Assembly: GCF_014205215.1 (NCBI RefSeq)
Contig: NZ_JACHNC010000001.1
Coordinates: 5,700,501-5,764,500 of the forward strand
Source of the DNA: Actinoplanes lobatus
GTDB taxonomy: Bacteria > Actinomycetota > Actinomycetes > Mycobacteriales > Micromonosporaceae
Length of the DNA stretch: 64,000 nt
Reading direction: 5' to 3'
Positions 34,307 to 43,326 of the stretch are shown one piece after another. A program made the position numbers and the translations under genes. Under the pieces are notes generated by a model. It made no database searches, was not told the DNA's origin, and saw only the letters and a list, made by a program, of their open reading frames with translations. Every line of letters begins with the position of its first letter. Position 1 is the first letter of the stretch.

Positions 34307-35227
34307 ATGACGCTGGGCGGCACCGATCTGAACCTGCTGCTGTTCCTGCGTGTCCTGCTGGAGGAGGGCAACGTGACCCGGGCCGGGGCCCGCCTCGAGG
34401 TGGGTCAGCCCGCGATGAGCGCCGCCCTGGCCAAGCTGCGCCGCCGTTTCGACGACGAGCTGCTGGTCCGGGCGGGGCGGGACTACGAGCTGACACCGTT
34501 CGCCCGTGACCTGCTGCCGGAGGTGCAGCGGGCGGTGCGGCTGATCGCCCGCGCCCTGGAGCTGGAGGACCACTTCGACGCCGCCACCAGCGAGCGGACG
34601 TTCCGGCTGGCGATGAGCGACTACGCGATCGCCGTGGTGCACGAGCCGCTGGTGCGGCTGCTGCGGGCCACCGCTCCCGGGGTGCGGCTGTCGATCGAGC
34701 GGATCGGGCCGAAGGCGCGTACGTCGTCGCGGACTCTGCTGGAGTACGACGCCCTGGTCGCGCCGCTCGGATTCGGGTTCCCCGGGCAGCGGCGGATGCT
34801 GTGGCGCGACCGGATGGTGCTGATCGCCGACCGCCGGCATCCGCGGCTGGCCGGCGGCGGCCTGACCCTGGCCGATCTGGCCGAGCTGCCGCACGCCGTG
34901 GCGACGTTCGGGCCGGGCATCCTCACCCCGGTCGACCGGGTGTTCGGCGAGCACGGCGTCGACCGGCGGATCGTCCTGCAGGTGCCCGGGTTCCTGCCGC
35001 TGGCGTTCGTCATCGAGGGCACCGAGATGGTGGCCGTGGTGCCGGAGCGGCTGGCCCGGCTGCACCTGGCGCCGGGCGGCCCGATCACGGTGATCGAGCC
35101 GCCGTTCGGTGAGGTGCTGCTGGCCGAGGGCTACTGGTACGGCCGGGACCGGCTGGCCGACCCGGCGCACCGCTGGCTGTTCGCCCGGTTCGACGAGCTC
35201 GCGGGCGAGCTGAAGCGGCCCGGCTGA
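34307..35227 (+). CDS. LysR-family transcriptional regulator (second)
   Basis: A 306-residue LysR protein with the HTH NVTRAGARLEVGQPAMSAALAKLRRRFDDELLVRAG and an effector domain containing YDALVAPLGFGFPGQRRMLW. The NahR/NodD-like flavour suggests an aromatic inducer. The ATG at 34307 is only nine bases past the nitroreductase stop, but TAACCT at leaderless spacing indicates its own promoter. Its 3' end nearly abuts the convergent oxidase gene (3-bp gap). It is a good candidate regulator of the divergent transport/catabolic operons at 35.2-46.7 kb. Confidence 0.88.
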   Translation: MTLGGTDLNLLLFLRVLLEEGNVTRAGARLEVGQPAMSAALAKLRRRFDDELLVRAGRDYELTPFARDLLPEVQRAVRLIARALELEDHFDAATSERTFRLAMSDYAIAVVHEPLVRLLRATAPGVRLSIERIGPKARTSSRTLLEYDALVAPLGFGFPGQRRMLWRDRMVLIADRRHPRLAGGGLTLADLAELPHAVATFGPGILTPVDRVFGEHGVDRRIVLQVPGFLPLAFVIEGTEMVAVVPERLARLHLAPGGPITVIEPPFGEVLLAEGYWYGRDRLADPAHRWLFARFDELAGELKRPG

Positions 35228-35230
35228 GGG

Positions 35231-36547
35231 TCACGCCAGGTAGCCGGTGAACAGCCGGTCCGGGTCCCGGACGTCGAGGATCTCCCGGTAGCGGCGCTCG
35301 GCCGGTTCGGACAGCACCCGCATCGGCCGCCGCCGCAGGTCGCTGTCACCCAGGTAGGCGCCGACGGTGACCGGCGCAAGGTCCGCCATGGCGTCGGCCA
35401 GCCACGCCTGGCAGCGCTCGTCGTCGGCCGGGGACTCCCACAGCACGTACGACGCCAGGTAGATCTCCGACTGCACCGAGAACGCCATGTCCGGCAGGTC
35501 CCGCAGCGGCGCCATGCTGAACCAGATGGTGAACGCCTTCTCATTCGGCAGTGTCGTGTAGGCGCGCCGCATGGCCGGCACCACCTTCTCCGCCGGCCCG
35601 GACAGCCACGCGTTGTCGACCGCCCACCGGTGGCCCTCCGGATTGTCGGCGAGCTGCCGCTCCCGCTCCTTGGCGAGCGTGGTCGGGACGGCGTCGATCG
35701 ACAGCAGCGCCCGGTCGAGTGCCGGGTTGTCCCGGAACGGGGCGAGCGCCGCATCCGCCTCCGCAGCGGAGGAGACCAGCGCGACCGCGGTGACCAGCAG
35801 CACCGGCGACGGTGACAGGACCGGGTCGGTCTTGGTGAGGGCGACGATCTCGACCGTGCCGGCGACCGTGTGATGCATGCCGTGCAGCCACGTCATGACC
35901 TCGTCGAAGTCGTCCAGCCGGTACGCCTGCACGGTGTGCGCGACGTGCCCCGGCATCGGCAGTGTGCGCAGGTGGAACCGGACGACCACACCCGGGAAGC
36001 CGGGGCCGGCGCCGCGGGCCGCCCAGTACAGGTCCGCGTTCTCGGTCGCCGACGCCCGCACCAGCGAACCGTCGGCGGTGACCACGTCGACCGCCTCCAC
36101 GTACTCGGCGGCCCAGCCCCAGCCGCGGGCGTTCCAGCCCTGCCCACCCTGCAACAGGAACCCGCCGAGGCCGACGGTCGGGCAGTGGCCGCCCACGAAG
36201 AACCGGCCGTGCTGCTCCAGGAACGGCGCCAGTTCCAGGCCGCCCCTGATCGCCGGAGACACCGAAACCAGGAACGAGGACGGGTCGTAGCTCATCTCCC
36301 GGAGCCCGCCGAGGTCGATGACCAGGGCGTCGTCACGGATCGACCACTGCGCCCAACTGTGCCCGCCGGACCGGACCGCGACCTGCCAGCCACGGTCGCG
36401 CGCCAGGCGTACCCCCGCTTGAACGTCTTCGGTGTTCGTGGCCTTGAGGATCGCCGCCGGCTGCCGTCCGGGCAGCCGGCGGTTGAAGATCCGGTCGACG
36501 CGGGCCGTCTCGAACCCGGGGTCGCCGGGATACCGGATCTCGGTCAT
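35231..36547 (-). CDS. BBE-type FAD-linked oxidase
   Basis: A 438-residue oxidase of the vanillyl-alcohol-oxidase/berberine-bridge-enzyme fold (FAD_binding_4 then a BBE C-terminal domain), related to 6-hydroxy-D-nicotine oxidase. SGGHSWAQW provides the His for the 8-alpha-histidyl flavin bond, and GGHCPTVGLGG provides a Cys at the position used for the 6-S-cysteinyl bond, so bicovalent FAD is likely. The C-terminus DVRDPDRLFTGYLA is the usual family ending. ATG at 36547 overlaps the upstream monooxygenase stop (ATGA). It is the last gene of the leftward transporter operon. It likely oxidises an alcohol, amine or phenolic intermediate. Confidence 0.87.
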   Translation of the reverse strand: MTEIRYPGDPGFETARVDRIFNRRLPGRQPAAILKATNTEDVQAGVRLARDRGWQVAVRSGGHSWAQWSIRDDALVIDLGGLREMSYDPSSFLVSVSPAIRGGLELAPFLEQHGRFFVGGHCPTVGLGGFLLQGGQGWNARGWGWAAEYVEAVDVVTADGSLVRASATENADLYWAARGAGPGFPGVVVRFHLRTLPMPGHVAHTVQAYRLDDFDEVMTWLHGMHHTVAGTVEIVALTKTDPVLSPSPVLLVTAVALVSSAAEADAALAPFRDNPALDRALLSIDAVPTTLAKERERQLADNPEGHRWAVDNAWLSGPAEKVVPAMRRAYTTLPNEKAFTIWFSMAPLRDLPDMAFSVQSEIYLASYVLWESPADDERCQAWLADAMADLAPVTVGAYLGDSDLRRRPMRVLSEPAERRYREILDVRDPDRLFTGYLA

Positions 36548-37668
36548 GCCGGGGCGCACAGGGCGCCGAGGGTCTGGCCCATGATCCGGCCCGGGTCGGC
36601 GCCCGGCGTGTCCGGGTGGATCTCCCACTGGGCGAGGGTGAGGCTGTTGTCCAGGACCATCCTGACCCGGGGGAAGCGGCGGGCGTGGAAGGCCGGCAGC
36701 ACCTCGTCGACTCCGGGGCCGGCGGTCAGCATCTCGGCGAGCACGACGGCGTCCTCGGCACACATGGCGGCGCCCTGGGCGATCAGCGGCGGGCAGGCGT
36801 GCGCCGCGTCGCCGATCACGATCACCCGGCCGCGATGCCACGGGCCGTCGATCAGGATCGCCTCGATGTGCTGGTAGTTGACGATCGCGTCGTCGGCGAG
36901 GCTGTCGCGTACCTGGCCCCAGATGCCGCCGTACCCCTGCCCGTGCTCTTTCATGATCTTGCCGTTGGGGTGTTCGCCGACGAACGAGCGGTCCAGGTTC
37001 TCCTCGAGCAGGAACGCGTAGCAGAGGCTGTCCGAGATCGGCGTGTACCCGGCCTTGTACTTGGGGCCGCCGTAGTAGAGGCCGGAGCAGTCCATGGCGT
37101 CGGGCCGCTTGGCGACCACCCGCCAGATGCCCATGCCGACCGGCTTCGGCTGCGCGTCGATGCCGATCATCGAACGGACCCGCGAGCGGATGCCGTCGGC
37201 GCCGACGACCAGGTCGACGGTCTCTTCCGTGCCGTCGGAGAGGGTGGCCACGACGTGGTCGCCGCGGTCGTCCAGCGCGGTGACCGTGCAGCCCAGCCGC
37301 ACGTCGACGCCGGCGTCGACGACCCGCCGGGCCAGGATGTCGGCCAGGTCGGCGCGCAACGCGCCCATCGTCGGCGGGACCGCGTCGCCGCCCATCGGGG
37401 GTGTGGGCATCTCCATCATCGGTACGCCGTCCGCGCGGAACATGCGCAGCTTGCCGAAGGCGAACCCGTGCTCGGCCAGCTCGTCGTAGATGCCGACGGT
37501 GTGGAACGCCTGGAGAGCGTTGCCCTGGAGGGTGATGCCGTGGCCGACACCGCCGAGGGCGCCGCGCAACTCGGCCAGGATGACCCGCACACCGCGCTGG
37601 GCCAGGCCGAGCGCGAGCACACCGCCGGTGATGCCGCCGCCGACGACGAGGACTCGGGAGGTCGTCAT
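36544..37668 (-). CDS. FAD-dependent aromatic hydroxylase
   Basis: A 374-residue class A flavoprotein monooxygenase (PHBH/UbiH/DHPH type) using NAD(P)H and O2. It has the Rossmann GGGITGGVLALGLAQRG, the DG fingerprint VVGADGIRSRVR near residue 160 and the GD motif VIVIGDAAHACPP near residue 285. AAGGAG precedes the ATG at 37668. It lies 17 bp after the ABC ATPase gene and overlaps the oxidase gene, so import and hydroxylation are co-transcribed. A phenol or hydroxypyridine substrate is plausible. Confidence 0.87.
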   Translation of the reverse strand: MTTSRVLVVGGGITGGVLALGLAQRGVRVILAELRGALGGVGHGITLQGNALQAFHTVGIYDELAEHGFAFGKLRMFRADGVPMMEMPTPPMGGDAVPPTMGALRADLADILARRVVDAGVDVRLGCTVTALDDRGDHVVATLSDGTEETVDLVVGADGIRSRVRSMIGIDAQPKPVGMGIWRVVAKRPDAMDCSGLYYGGPKYKAGYTPISDSLCYAFLLEENLDRSFVGEHPNGKIMKEHGQGYGGIWGQVRDSLADDAIVNYQHIEAILIDGPWHRGRVIVIGDAAHACPPLIAQGAAMCAEDAVVLAEMLTAGPGVDEVLPAFHARRFPRVRMVLDNSLTLAQWEIHPDTPGADPGRIMGQTLGALCAPA

Positions 37669-37685
37669 CTTCTTCTCCTTGAAAC

Positions 37686-38459
37686 TCAGGCGAACTGGGA
37701 GGGGCGGGCGCCGGTGATCCAGCCGACGACGTGATCGGGTTCGGTGCCGGCCATCGGCACGTCGGCGACCTTGCTGCCACGATTCAGCACGACCACCCGG
37801 TCGGCCACCTCGTAACAGAGCGGAAGGTTGTGGGTGACCAGCACGATCGCCACACCCTGCCCGGCCATCCGGCGGATCAGCGCCTCGACCTGCTTGGTCT
37901 GCTCGTAACCGAGCGCCGCGGTGGGTTCGTCGAGCAGCAGGACGCCGTTGGCCTCGCCGGTGACCCGGATGGCGCTGCGGGCCAGTGCGACGACCTGCCG
38001 TTGGCCGCCGGAGAGCATCTCCACCGGGCGGGTCATCGGGGCGGTCCGCACCCCGAGCCGGTCCAGTTCCGTCTCGGAGCGTTTGCGCATCGCCTTGCGG
38101 TCGACGAAACCGATCCAGCCGAGCGGGCCCTTGTAGAGGATCTCCCGGCCGATGTTGAGGTTGGTGGAGATGTCCTGCGCGTCGACCAGAGCCAGGTCCT
38201 GGTAGACCATCTGGATGCCGGCCGCCGACGAGTCGCTGGGGGAGTGGAACTCCACCTCCTTGCCGTGCACGGCGATGGTGCCGCCGCTCGGCCGGTGCGC
38301 GCCGGACATCACCTTGAGCAGGGTGGACTTGCCGGCGCCGTTGTCGCCGAGCAGGCCGACCACCTCGCCCGGGTCGACGTGGAAGTCGATGCCGGCCAGA
38401 GCGCGGACGTAGCCGTAGTGCATGTCGATGCCGCTGAGTTTCAGTGCGGGGGTCGTCAT
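37686..38459 (-). CDS. CUT2-type ABC transporter ATP-binding protein (single domain)
   Basis: A 257-residue single ATPase of the FrcA kind, unlike the double-domain RbsA type at 24941. It has Walker A GDNGAGKST, signature MLSGGQRQVVALAR and Walker [13 protein letters not shown]. It starts 2 bases after the permease stop. It works with the permease and binding protein in the same operon. The operon's other products suggest that the ligand may be an aromatic glycoside rather than a free sugar (inference). Confidence 0.9.
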   Translation of the reverse strand: MTTPALKLSGIDMHYGYVRALAGIDFHVDPGEVVGLLGDNGAGKSTLLKVMSGAHRPSGGTIAVHGKEVEFHSPSDSSAAGIQMVYQDLALVDAQDISTNLNIGREILYKGPLGWIGFVDRKAMRKRSETELDRLGVRTAPMTRPVEMLSGGQRQVVALARSAIRVTGEANGVLLLDEPTAALGYEQTKQVEALIRRMAGQGVAIVLVTHNLPLCYEVADRVVVLNRGSKVADVPMAGTEPDHVVGWITGARPSQFA

Positions 38460-38461
38460 GG

Positions 38462-39517
38462 TCAGACCTGCTTCCTGTGCACGGACAGGTTGGCGCTGGA
38501 CATCAGCCGGTTCGACACGGCGGTCTGCACGATCCGCTCCAGCAGCAGCGACGCCAGCAGCAGCACGCCGGTGATCACGGTCGCCCAGTACGGCTGCACG
38601 CCGCGGATGGTCAGGCCGTTGGAGATGGTGGCCAGGATCAGGGCGCCGACCAGCACCCGGGGCAGGCTGCCGCGGCCGCCGGTCAGCGCCACCCCGGCCA
38701 GCGCGACCGCGGTGAGGGCGTTGAAGATGATGCTGGGGCTGGCCTCCGGGGTGGCCTCGGTGGTGATCGCCGCGGTGACCAGGCCGCCGAGTGACGCGCA
38801 CAGGCCGGAGATGACGAAACCGAGCACCTTGTAGCGGTCGGCGTGGATGCCGGAGCGGCGTACCGCCTCGGCGTTGCCGCCGACCGCCATCAGCCGGATG
38901 CCGTCGCGGGTGCGGGTCAGGAACACCGTGCCGATCAGGAACAGTGCCGCCACGATGTAGACGGGGGCGGGAATGCCCAGGTAGCGGTCGGTGCCCATGA
39001 ACGTCAGCCCGGTCAGGCCGGGGAAGGTGTAGCCGCCGGCGATCACCGCCGCCAGGCCGGAGAGCGCCGACAGGGTGCCGATGGTGACGATGATCGGGTT
39101 GAAGCCGCGCAGCGCGATCAGGCCGTTGACCAGGCCGACCAGCACACCGCAGAGCATCGCGGCGACCAGGGACAGCCAGACCGGCTGACCGTTGGTGATC
39201 ATCCAGCCGGCGGCGCAGGCGGAGAACGCGGCGGTGCCCGGCAGCGACAGGTCGAGCACGCCGGTCATCACGCCGAAGCCGACACCGGCCGCGAAGATCG
39301 CGGTCAGGGCAGCGGCGTTCGCGATGAGCAGGGCGTTGTCGACGGTGGCGAAGTACGGGGCGCACCAGAACGAGAACGCCACGATGATGACGCCCCACAG
39401 CACGAAGATGCCGCGGTCGCGTACGAAGACCAGCGCGGACACCCCGCGTGGCATGTCATGGCCGGCCGGCACCGGCGTCGCCGCCGGTGCCGTCTCGTCC
39501 GCGGTGGTCACGGTCAC
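38462..39517 (-). CDS. CUT2-type ABC transporter permease
   Basis: A 351-residue RbsC/FrcC-like permease with about ten helices and family stretches GVMTGVLDLSLPGTAAF, GFNPIIVTIGTLSALSGL, AVGGNAEAVRRSGI and LAGVALTGGRGS. The family's usual I-D-L-S-V-G motif reads LDLSLPG. A 25-residue polar N-terminal tail precedes helix 1. It overlaps the binding-protein gene by 4 bp. Confidence 0.9.
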   Translation of the reverse strand: MTVTTADETAPAATPVPAGHDMPRGVSALVFVRDRGIFVLWGVIIVAFSFWCAPYFATVDNALLIANAAALTAIFAAGVGFGVMTGVLDLSLPGTAAFSACAAGWMITNGQPVWLSLVAAMLCGVLVGLVNGLIALRGFNPIIVTIGTLSALSGLAAVIAGGYTFPGLTGLTFMGTDRYLGIPAPVYIVAALFLIGTVFLTRTRDGIRLMAVGGNAEAVRRSGIHADRYKVLGFVISGLCASLGGLVTAAITTEATPEASPSIIFNALTAVALAGVALTGGRGSLPRVLVGALILATISNGLTIRGVQPYWATVITGVLLLASLLLERIVQTAVSNRLMSSANLSVHRKQV

Positions 39518-40500
39518 TGCCCGCTTTCCTTCGTGATCACCTTCTGTGGGGTGGCGATCTGCTTACCGAGGGCCGTCGGGTCGGCCATCATCGCGGTCAG
39601 CGTGTCGAACGACTGGACCATGTCGGCCTCGAACTGCAGCGCCACCGAAGCGTAGATCTTGCCGTCCTTGACCGCCTGGAGCACCTCGTCGTTGCCGCCG
39701 GTCTCGGTGATGCAGGGCAGCTCCTTGCCGGCGGCGGCGAACGCGCCGACCGCGCCGAGGGCGCCCTCGTCGTTGTTGCCGATCACCGCGTTGGCGTCCG
39801 GGTTGCCCTGGAGCGCGTTGCCGATGTCGGTCTGCGCCTTGGCCCGCTCGCCGACGGTCACCTCGGTGACGATCTCGGCGCCCGGTGCGGTCGCCTTCAG
39901 TGCCTCCAGCTGGGTCTTCTCGACCTCTTCCTTGCCGGCGGTGCCGGGCGCCGACACGGTCAGGACGACCTTCGCCTTGCCGCCGAGTTTCTCGTTGACG
40001 CACTTGCCGAGCGACTCGCCGATGGCCTTCCCCTGGGCCGCGTAGTCGATCTTGGCAAAGGTGAGCCCGGCCTGCATGCCGCTCAGCCCGTAGTCCTCGG
40101 GTACCCCGTTGAGCACCAGCGGCACCTTCTTCTCCTGGGCGGTCTTCACCAGGGCGGAGAGGGCGGCGGGCTGCACGGCGATCACCCAGGCGCCGCCGGC
40201 GCGGCCGGACTCGATGACGCTCTTGAGGTCGGTGAGCTGCTTCTGGGGGTCGAGGTTGGGGTCCTGCACGAGGATCTCGTAGCCCTTGCCGCCGCCGTAG
40301 GCCTTCACGCCCTCGGAGAGGCTCTTCATCGCCGGGATCTTCAGGGCCAGGGCGGAGAACACGACGGTCTTCTTGGCGGAGTCGCCGGATCCCGCCGTGG
40401 CGGTCCCGTCGGCCGGCTGTGTGGTGCCCGAGCAGGCGGTCACGGCCAGGAGGCTACCGACGGTCAGAGCCGCGACGGGACCATATTTTTTCAACTTCAT
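39514..40500 (-). CDS. CUT2-type substrate-binding lipoprotein
   Basis: A 328-residue RbsB-like receptor with a lipobox (AVTACSG), so it should be an extracellular lipoprotein. The mature chain has a GGAWVIAVQPAAL loop, a VIGNNDEGALGAVGA segment and an ITETGGND hinge, as in ribose/autoinducer-type binding proteins. The ATG at 40500 has CTGGAG upstream. It is the first gene of the leftward operon and is divergent from the ring-cleavage operon, which strongly suggests a shared inducer. Confidence 0.9.
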   Translation of the reverse strand: MKLKKYGPVAALTVGSLLAVTACSGTTQPADGTATAGSGDSAKKTVVFSALALKIPAMKSLSEGVKAYGGGKGYEILVQDPNLDPQKQLTDLKSVIESGRAGGAWVIAVQPAALSALVKTAQEKKVPLVLNGVPEDYGLSGMQAGLTFAKIDYAAQGKAIGESLGKCVNEKLGGKAKVVLTVSAPGTAGKEEVEKTQLEALKATAPGAEIVTEVTVGERAKAQTDIGNALQGNPDANAVIGNNDEGALGAVGAFAAAGKELPCITETGGNDEVLQAVKDGKIYASVALQFEADMVQSFDTLTAMMADPTALGKQIATPQKVITKESGQ

Positions 40501-40528
40501 GTCAACTCCAGGGGCTTCGAGCGACAGC

Positions 40529-40536
40529 TGTTAACA
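40529..40536. promoter_or_regulatory. Palindrome in the shared divergent promoter region
   Basis: TGTTAACA, a perfect 8-bp palindrome and the most AT-rich spot in the 189-bp gap. A weak CGTGT-(15)-ACACG repeat follows at 40539-40563, and TAGCGT at 40645-40650 could be the -10 of the rightward operon. Confidence 0.35.
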
Positions 40537-40689
40537 AACGTGTGCTGGGTCACAGACAACACGGGGCCACCACGATCGGGAACCCTCGTCGCGGTGATGG
40601 CAGGCATCGCCGTCGGGACTTTCTCCGGCCGGCACCGGCGCACCTAGCGTGAAAGCGTCACAGGTTCGACATCACCCCGGAGGACTTTC

Positions 40690-40980
40690 ATGGCTTACGT
40701 CGTCAGCGCCACCTGGACCGCTCAGCCGGGTCAGGAGGCGATCGTCCTCGACGCCATCGAGAAGCTCACCCCGCCCTCGCGCCAGGAGCCGGGCAACCGC
40801 TTCTACCAGGCCTACCAGGACCCGGCCGAGCCGAGTGTCTTCCGCCTGTTCGAGATCTACGACGACGAGGAGGCGTACGCGGCGCACGGCGCGAGCGAGC
40901 ACTTCAAGGAGTACGCGCTCGGCCAGGCCATCCCGGTGCTCGCCAACCGCGAGCGCGCCTTCTACACCACGATCGGCTGA
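40690..40980 (+). CDS. ABM-domain (YgiN-like) quinol monooxygenase
   Basis: A 96-residue antibiotic-biosynthesis-monooxygenase-fold protein, usually a cofactor-free dimeric oxygenase acting on quinols or anthrones. It spans the typical ATWTAQPGQE start, PGNRFYQAYQDP and FRLFEIYDDEEAYAAH. The length is normal for the family. GGAGGA is 6-7 bases before the ATG. It is the first gene of the rightward catabolic operon, so it may oxidise a hydroquinone intermediate. Confidence 0.82.
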   Translation: MAYVVSATWTAQPGQEAIVLDAIEKLTPPSRQEPGNRFYQAYQDPAEPSVFRLFEIYDDEEAYAAHGASEHFKEYALGQAIPVLANRERAFYTTIG

Positions 40981-40985
40981 CGACC

Positions 40986-41963
40986 ATGCGACTGGCGGCC
41001 TTCCACCTGACCGGCTCGGAGAAGCGGCAGGTCGGCCTGGTGGTGGGGGAGGGCCCGGCCTGGTGGGTGCACCCCTTCCCGGACGGCACCGACCTGGTCG
41101 AGCTGCTGGCCGCGGACATCAGCGACCGTGAGGCGGCGGCCGACACCGCCGCCCGCGGCGACGGGCTGCGCCCGGACCAGATCCGGCTGCTGCCCCCGGT
41201 CTACCCGACCGCCATGCGTGACTTCCTCACCTTCGAGCAGCACGTGGCCGGCGTCGGCAAGGGCATGCAGGGCCACGAGTCCGTCCCGGACGAGTGGTAC
41301 GCCGCGCCGTCGTTCCTGTTCATGGCCCCGCACGCGGTCACCGGCGGCTACGACGACGTGACGATCGCCCCGGACACCGAACGGTTCGACTACGAGCTGG
41401 AACTGGCCGCGGTCATCTGCCGCGACGTCCGCAACGCCACCCCCGACCAGGCCAGAGCCGCGATCGGCGGCTACTGCGTGATGAACGACTGGTCCGCCCG
41501 CGACGTGCAGGGCCGGGAGATGAAACTCGGTCTCGGCCCGTCCAAGGGCAAGGACTTCGCCACCACGATCGGCCCCTGGGTGGTCACCGCCGACGAACTC
41601 GACGACCACCGCGACGCCGACGGCTTCCTCGACCTGCGGATGACCGTCAAGGTCAACGGCGAGGTCACCGGCAGCGACCGGTCCGGGCACATGGGCTGGT
41701 CGTTCGAACAGATGGTCTCGTACGCGTCCCGCGCCTCCTGGGTCAAGAAGGGCGAGGTCATCGCGTCCGGCACGTGCGGCGGCGGCGCCCTGGCCGAGGG
41801 CTGGGGCCGCACCGGCGAACTGCTGCCCCGCCCGCTTCTGCCCGGCGACGTCGTCGAGATGACCATCGAACGGCTCGGCACCATCCGCAACCGCATCGTC
41901 GCCGGCACCGAGACCGTGCCGCCGATCATCCCCGCCCGCCGCCGTGTCCGGGAGGAGGTGTGA
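40986..41963 (+). CDS. Fumarylacetoacetate hydrolase-family enzyme
   Basis: A 325-residue FAH-fold protein. The divalent-metal ligands are visible: E-x-E in YELELAAVICRD and D in VMNDWSARDVQ, then GPSKGKDFATTIGPW and the C-terminal EVIASGTCGGGALAEG, LPGDVVEM loops. In meta-cleavage pathways, FAH members act as hydratases, isomerases/decarboxylases or C-C hydrolases on 2-oxo-enol intermediates. It lies five bases after the monooxygenase gene. The exact reaction is not deducible. Confidence 0.87.
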   Translation: MRLAAFHLTGSEKRQVGLVVGEGPAWWVHPFPDGTDLVELLAADISDREAAADTAARGDGLRPDQIRLLPPVYPTAMRDFLTFEQHVAGVGKGMQGHESVPDEWYAAPSFLFMAPHAVTGGYDDVTIAPDTERFDYELELAAVICRDVRNATPDQARAAIGGYCVMNDWSARDVQGREMKLGLGPSKGKDFATTIGPWVVTADELDDHRDADGFLDLRMTVKVNGEVTGSDRSGHMGWSFEQMVSYASRASWVKKGEVIASGTCGGGALAEGWGRTGELLPRPLLPGDVVEMTIERLGTIRNRIVAGTETVPPIIPARRRVREEV

Positions 41964-41965
41964 GC

Positions 41966-43306
41966 ATGCCCGAGGTCGTCACCCGCGACCCGGCCACCGG
42001 CCGGGAACTCGGCCGCTATCCCGCCCACGACGAGGCGGCCGTCGAACAGGCCCTCGCCGAGACGGCGGCCGCCGCGCCCGGCTGGGCCGCCACCCCGCTC
42101 GGCGAGCGGCTGGCCCTGCTGCGCACGGTCGGGAAACTGCTCACCGAACGCCGCGACGAGTACGCCGCCCTGATCACCGCCGAGATGGGCAAACCGCTCG
42201 CCGAGTCCCTCGCCGAGATCGACAAGTGCGCCTGGAACTGTTCCGTCGTCGCCGATCTCGCCCCTGAGTGGCTCGCCGACCGGCCGGTTTCCGCAAGCGC
42301 CGCGCAGTCGTGGATCAGCTACGAACCACTGGGCGTGATCTTCGCGGTGATGCCGTGGAACTTCCCGTTCTGGCAGGTCCTGCGGTTCGCCTGCGCCGCC
42401 CTCGCGGCCGGCAACACCGCGCTGCTCAAGCACAGCCCGGACGTCACCGGCTGCGCCCTGGCCATCGAGGAGCTGTTCGAGTCACTCCAGCCGGGCCTGT
42501 TCCGAGCGCTGGTGATCGACGCCGGCCGGGTAGCCGACGTGTCCCGCCGGATCATCCTCGACCCGCGTATCGCCGCGGTCACCCTGACCGGCAGCGAGCG
42601 GGCCGGCGCGGCGGTGGCCGAGGCCGCAGGCACCGCATGTAAGAAGACGGTTCTGGAGCTCGGCGGCTCGGACCCGTTCGTGGTGCTTGCGGACGCTTCG
42701 ATCTCGGCCGCAGCCGACGCCGCCGCTCGGTCTCGCTTCGGCAACGCCGGCCAGAGCTGTGTCGCCGCCAAACGGTTCATCGTCGTCGAGGAGGTCGCCG
42801 ACGAGTTCGTGGCCGCACTCCTTGCGTCGCTTGAGACTACGCAAATCGGACCTTTGGCTCGTGCGGACCTGCGCGACAACGCGATCCGCCAGATCGAGGA
42901 GACCGTCGCCGCCGGCGCGAGGCTGCTCACCGGCGGCCGCCCGGTCGACGGCCCCGGCTACTTCCTGGAACCGGCCGTCCTCGACCACGTCACCCCCGGT
43001 ATGGCCGCGTTCACCGAGGAGACGTTCGGCCCGGTCGCCGCCGTGGTCCGCGCCCGCGACGACGACCACGCCGTCGCACTGGCCAACGACACCGACTTCG
43101 GTCTCGGCTGCTCGGTCTGGGGCGCCACCGGCCACGCCCTCGCCGTCGGCAGGCGCATCCGCTCCGGCGCCCTCTTCGTCAACGCCCCGGTCGCCTCCGA
43201 CCCACGGCTGCCGTTCGGCGGCATCGGCCGCAGCGGTCACGGCCGCGAGCTGTCCGCCGAGGGCGTACGCGAATTCACGAACCTGCGCACCGTCGCGGTC
43301 GCCTGA
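41966..43306 (+). CDS. Aldehyde dehydrogenase, succinate-semialdehyde type
   Basis: A 446-residue NAD(P)+-dependent aldehyde dehydrogenase, close to bacterial SSADH (GabD/Sad) in length. The cofactor region shows VMPWNFPFWQ, catalytic Glu is in LELGGSDPF, and catalytic Cys in GNAGQSCVAAKR. The C-terminus has FGGIGRSGHGREL. ATG at 41966 is preferred because GGAGGAG is at the ideal distance; GTG at 41960 would make a GTGA overlap with the FAH gene. It probably oxidises a semialdehyde released during ring degradation. Confidence 0.9.
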   Translation: MPEVVTRDPATGRELGRYPAHDEAAVEQALAETAAAAPGWAATPLGERLALLRTVGKLLTERRDEYAALITAEMGKPLAESLAEIDKCAWNCSVVADLAPEWLADRPVSASAAQSWISYEPLGVIFAVMPWNFPFWQVLRFACAALAAGNTALLKHSPDVTGCALAIEELFESLQPGLFRALVIDAGRVADVSRRIILDPRIAAVTLTGSERAGAAVAEAAGTACKKTVLELGGSDPFVVLADASISAAADAAARSRFGNAGQSCVAAKRFIVVEEVADEFVAALLASLETTQIGPLARADLRDNAIRQIEETVAAGARLLTGGRPVDGPGYFLEPAVLDHVTPGMAAFTEETFGPVAAVVRARDDDHAVALANDTDFGLGCSVWGATGHALAVGRRIRSGALFVNAPVASDPRLPFGGIGRSGHGRELSAEGVREFTNLRTVAVA

Positions 43307-43326
43307 CTCCCCTGAAAGGAAAGGCA

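Noticed and set aside
40615..40628. GGGACTTTCTCCGG as a fifth DosR-like box before the ring-cleavage operon
   Set aside because: The left half matches the box well, but the right half lacks the GNCCC arm, so the site is not palindromic.
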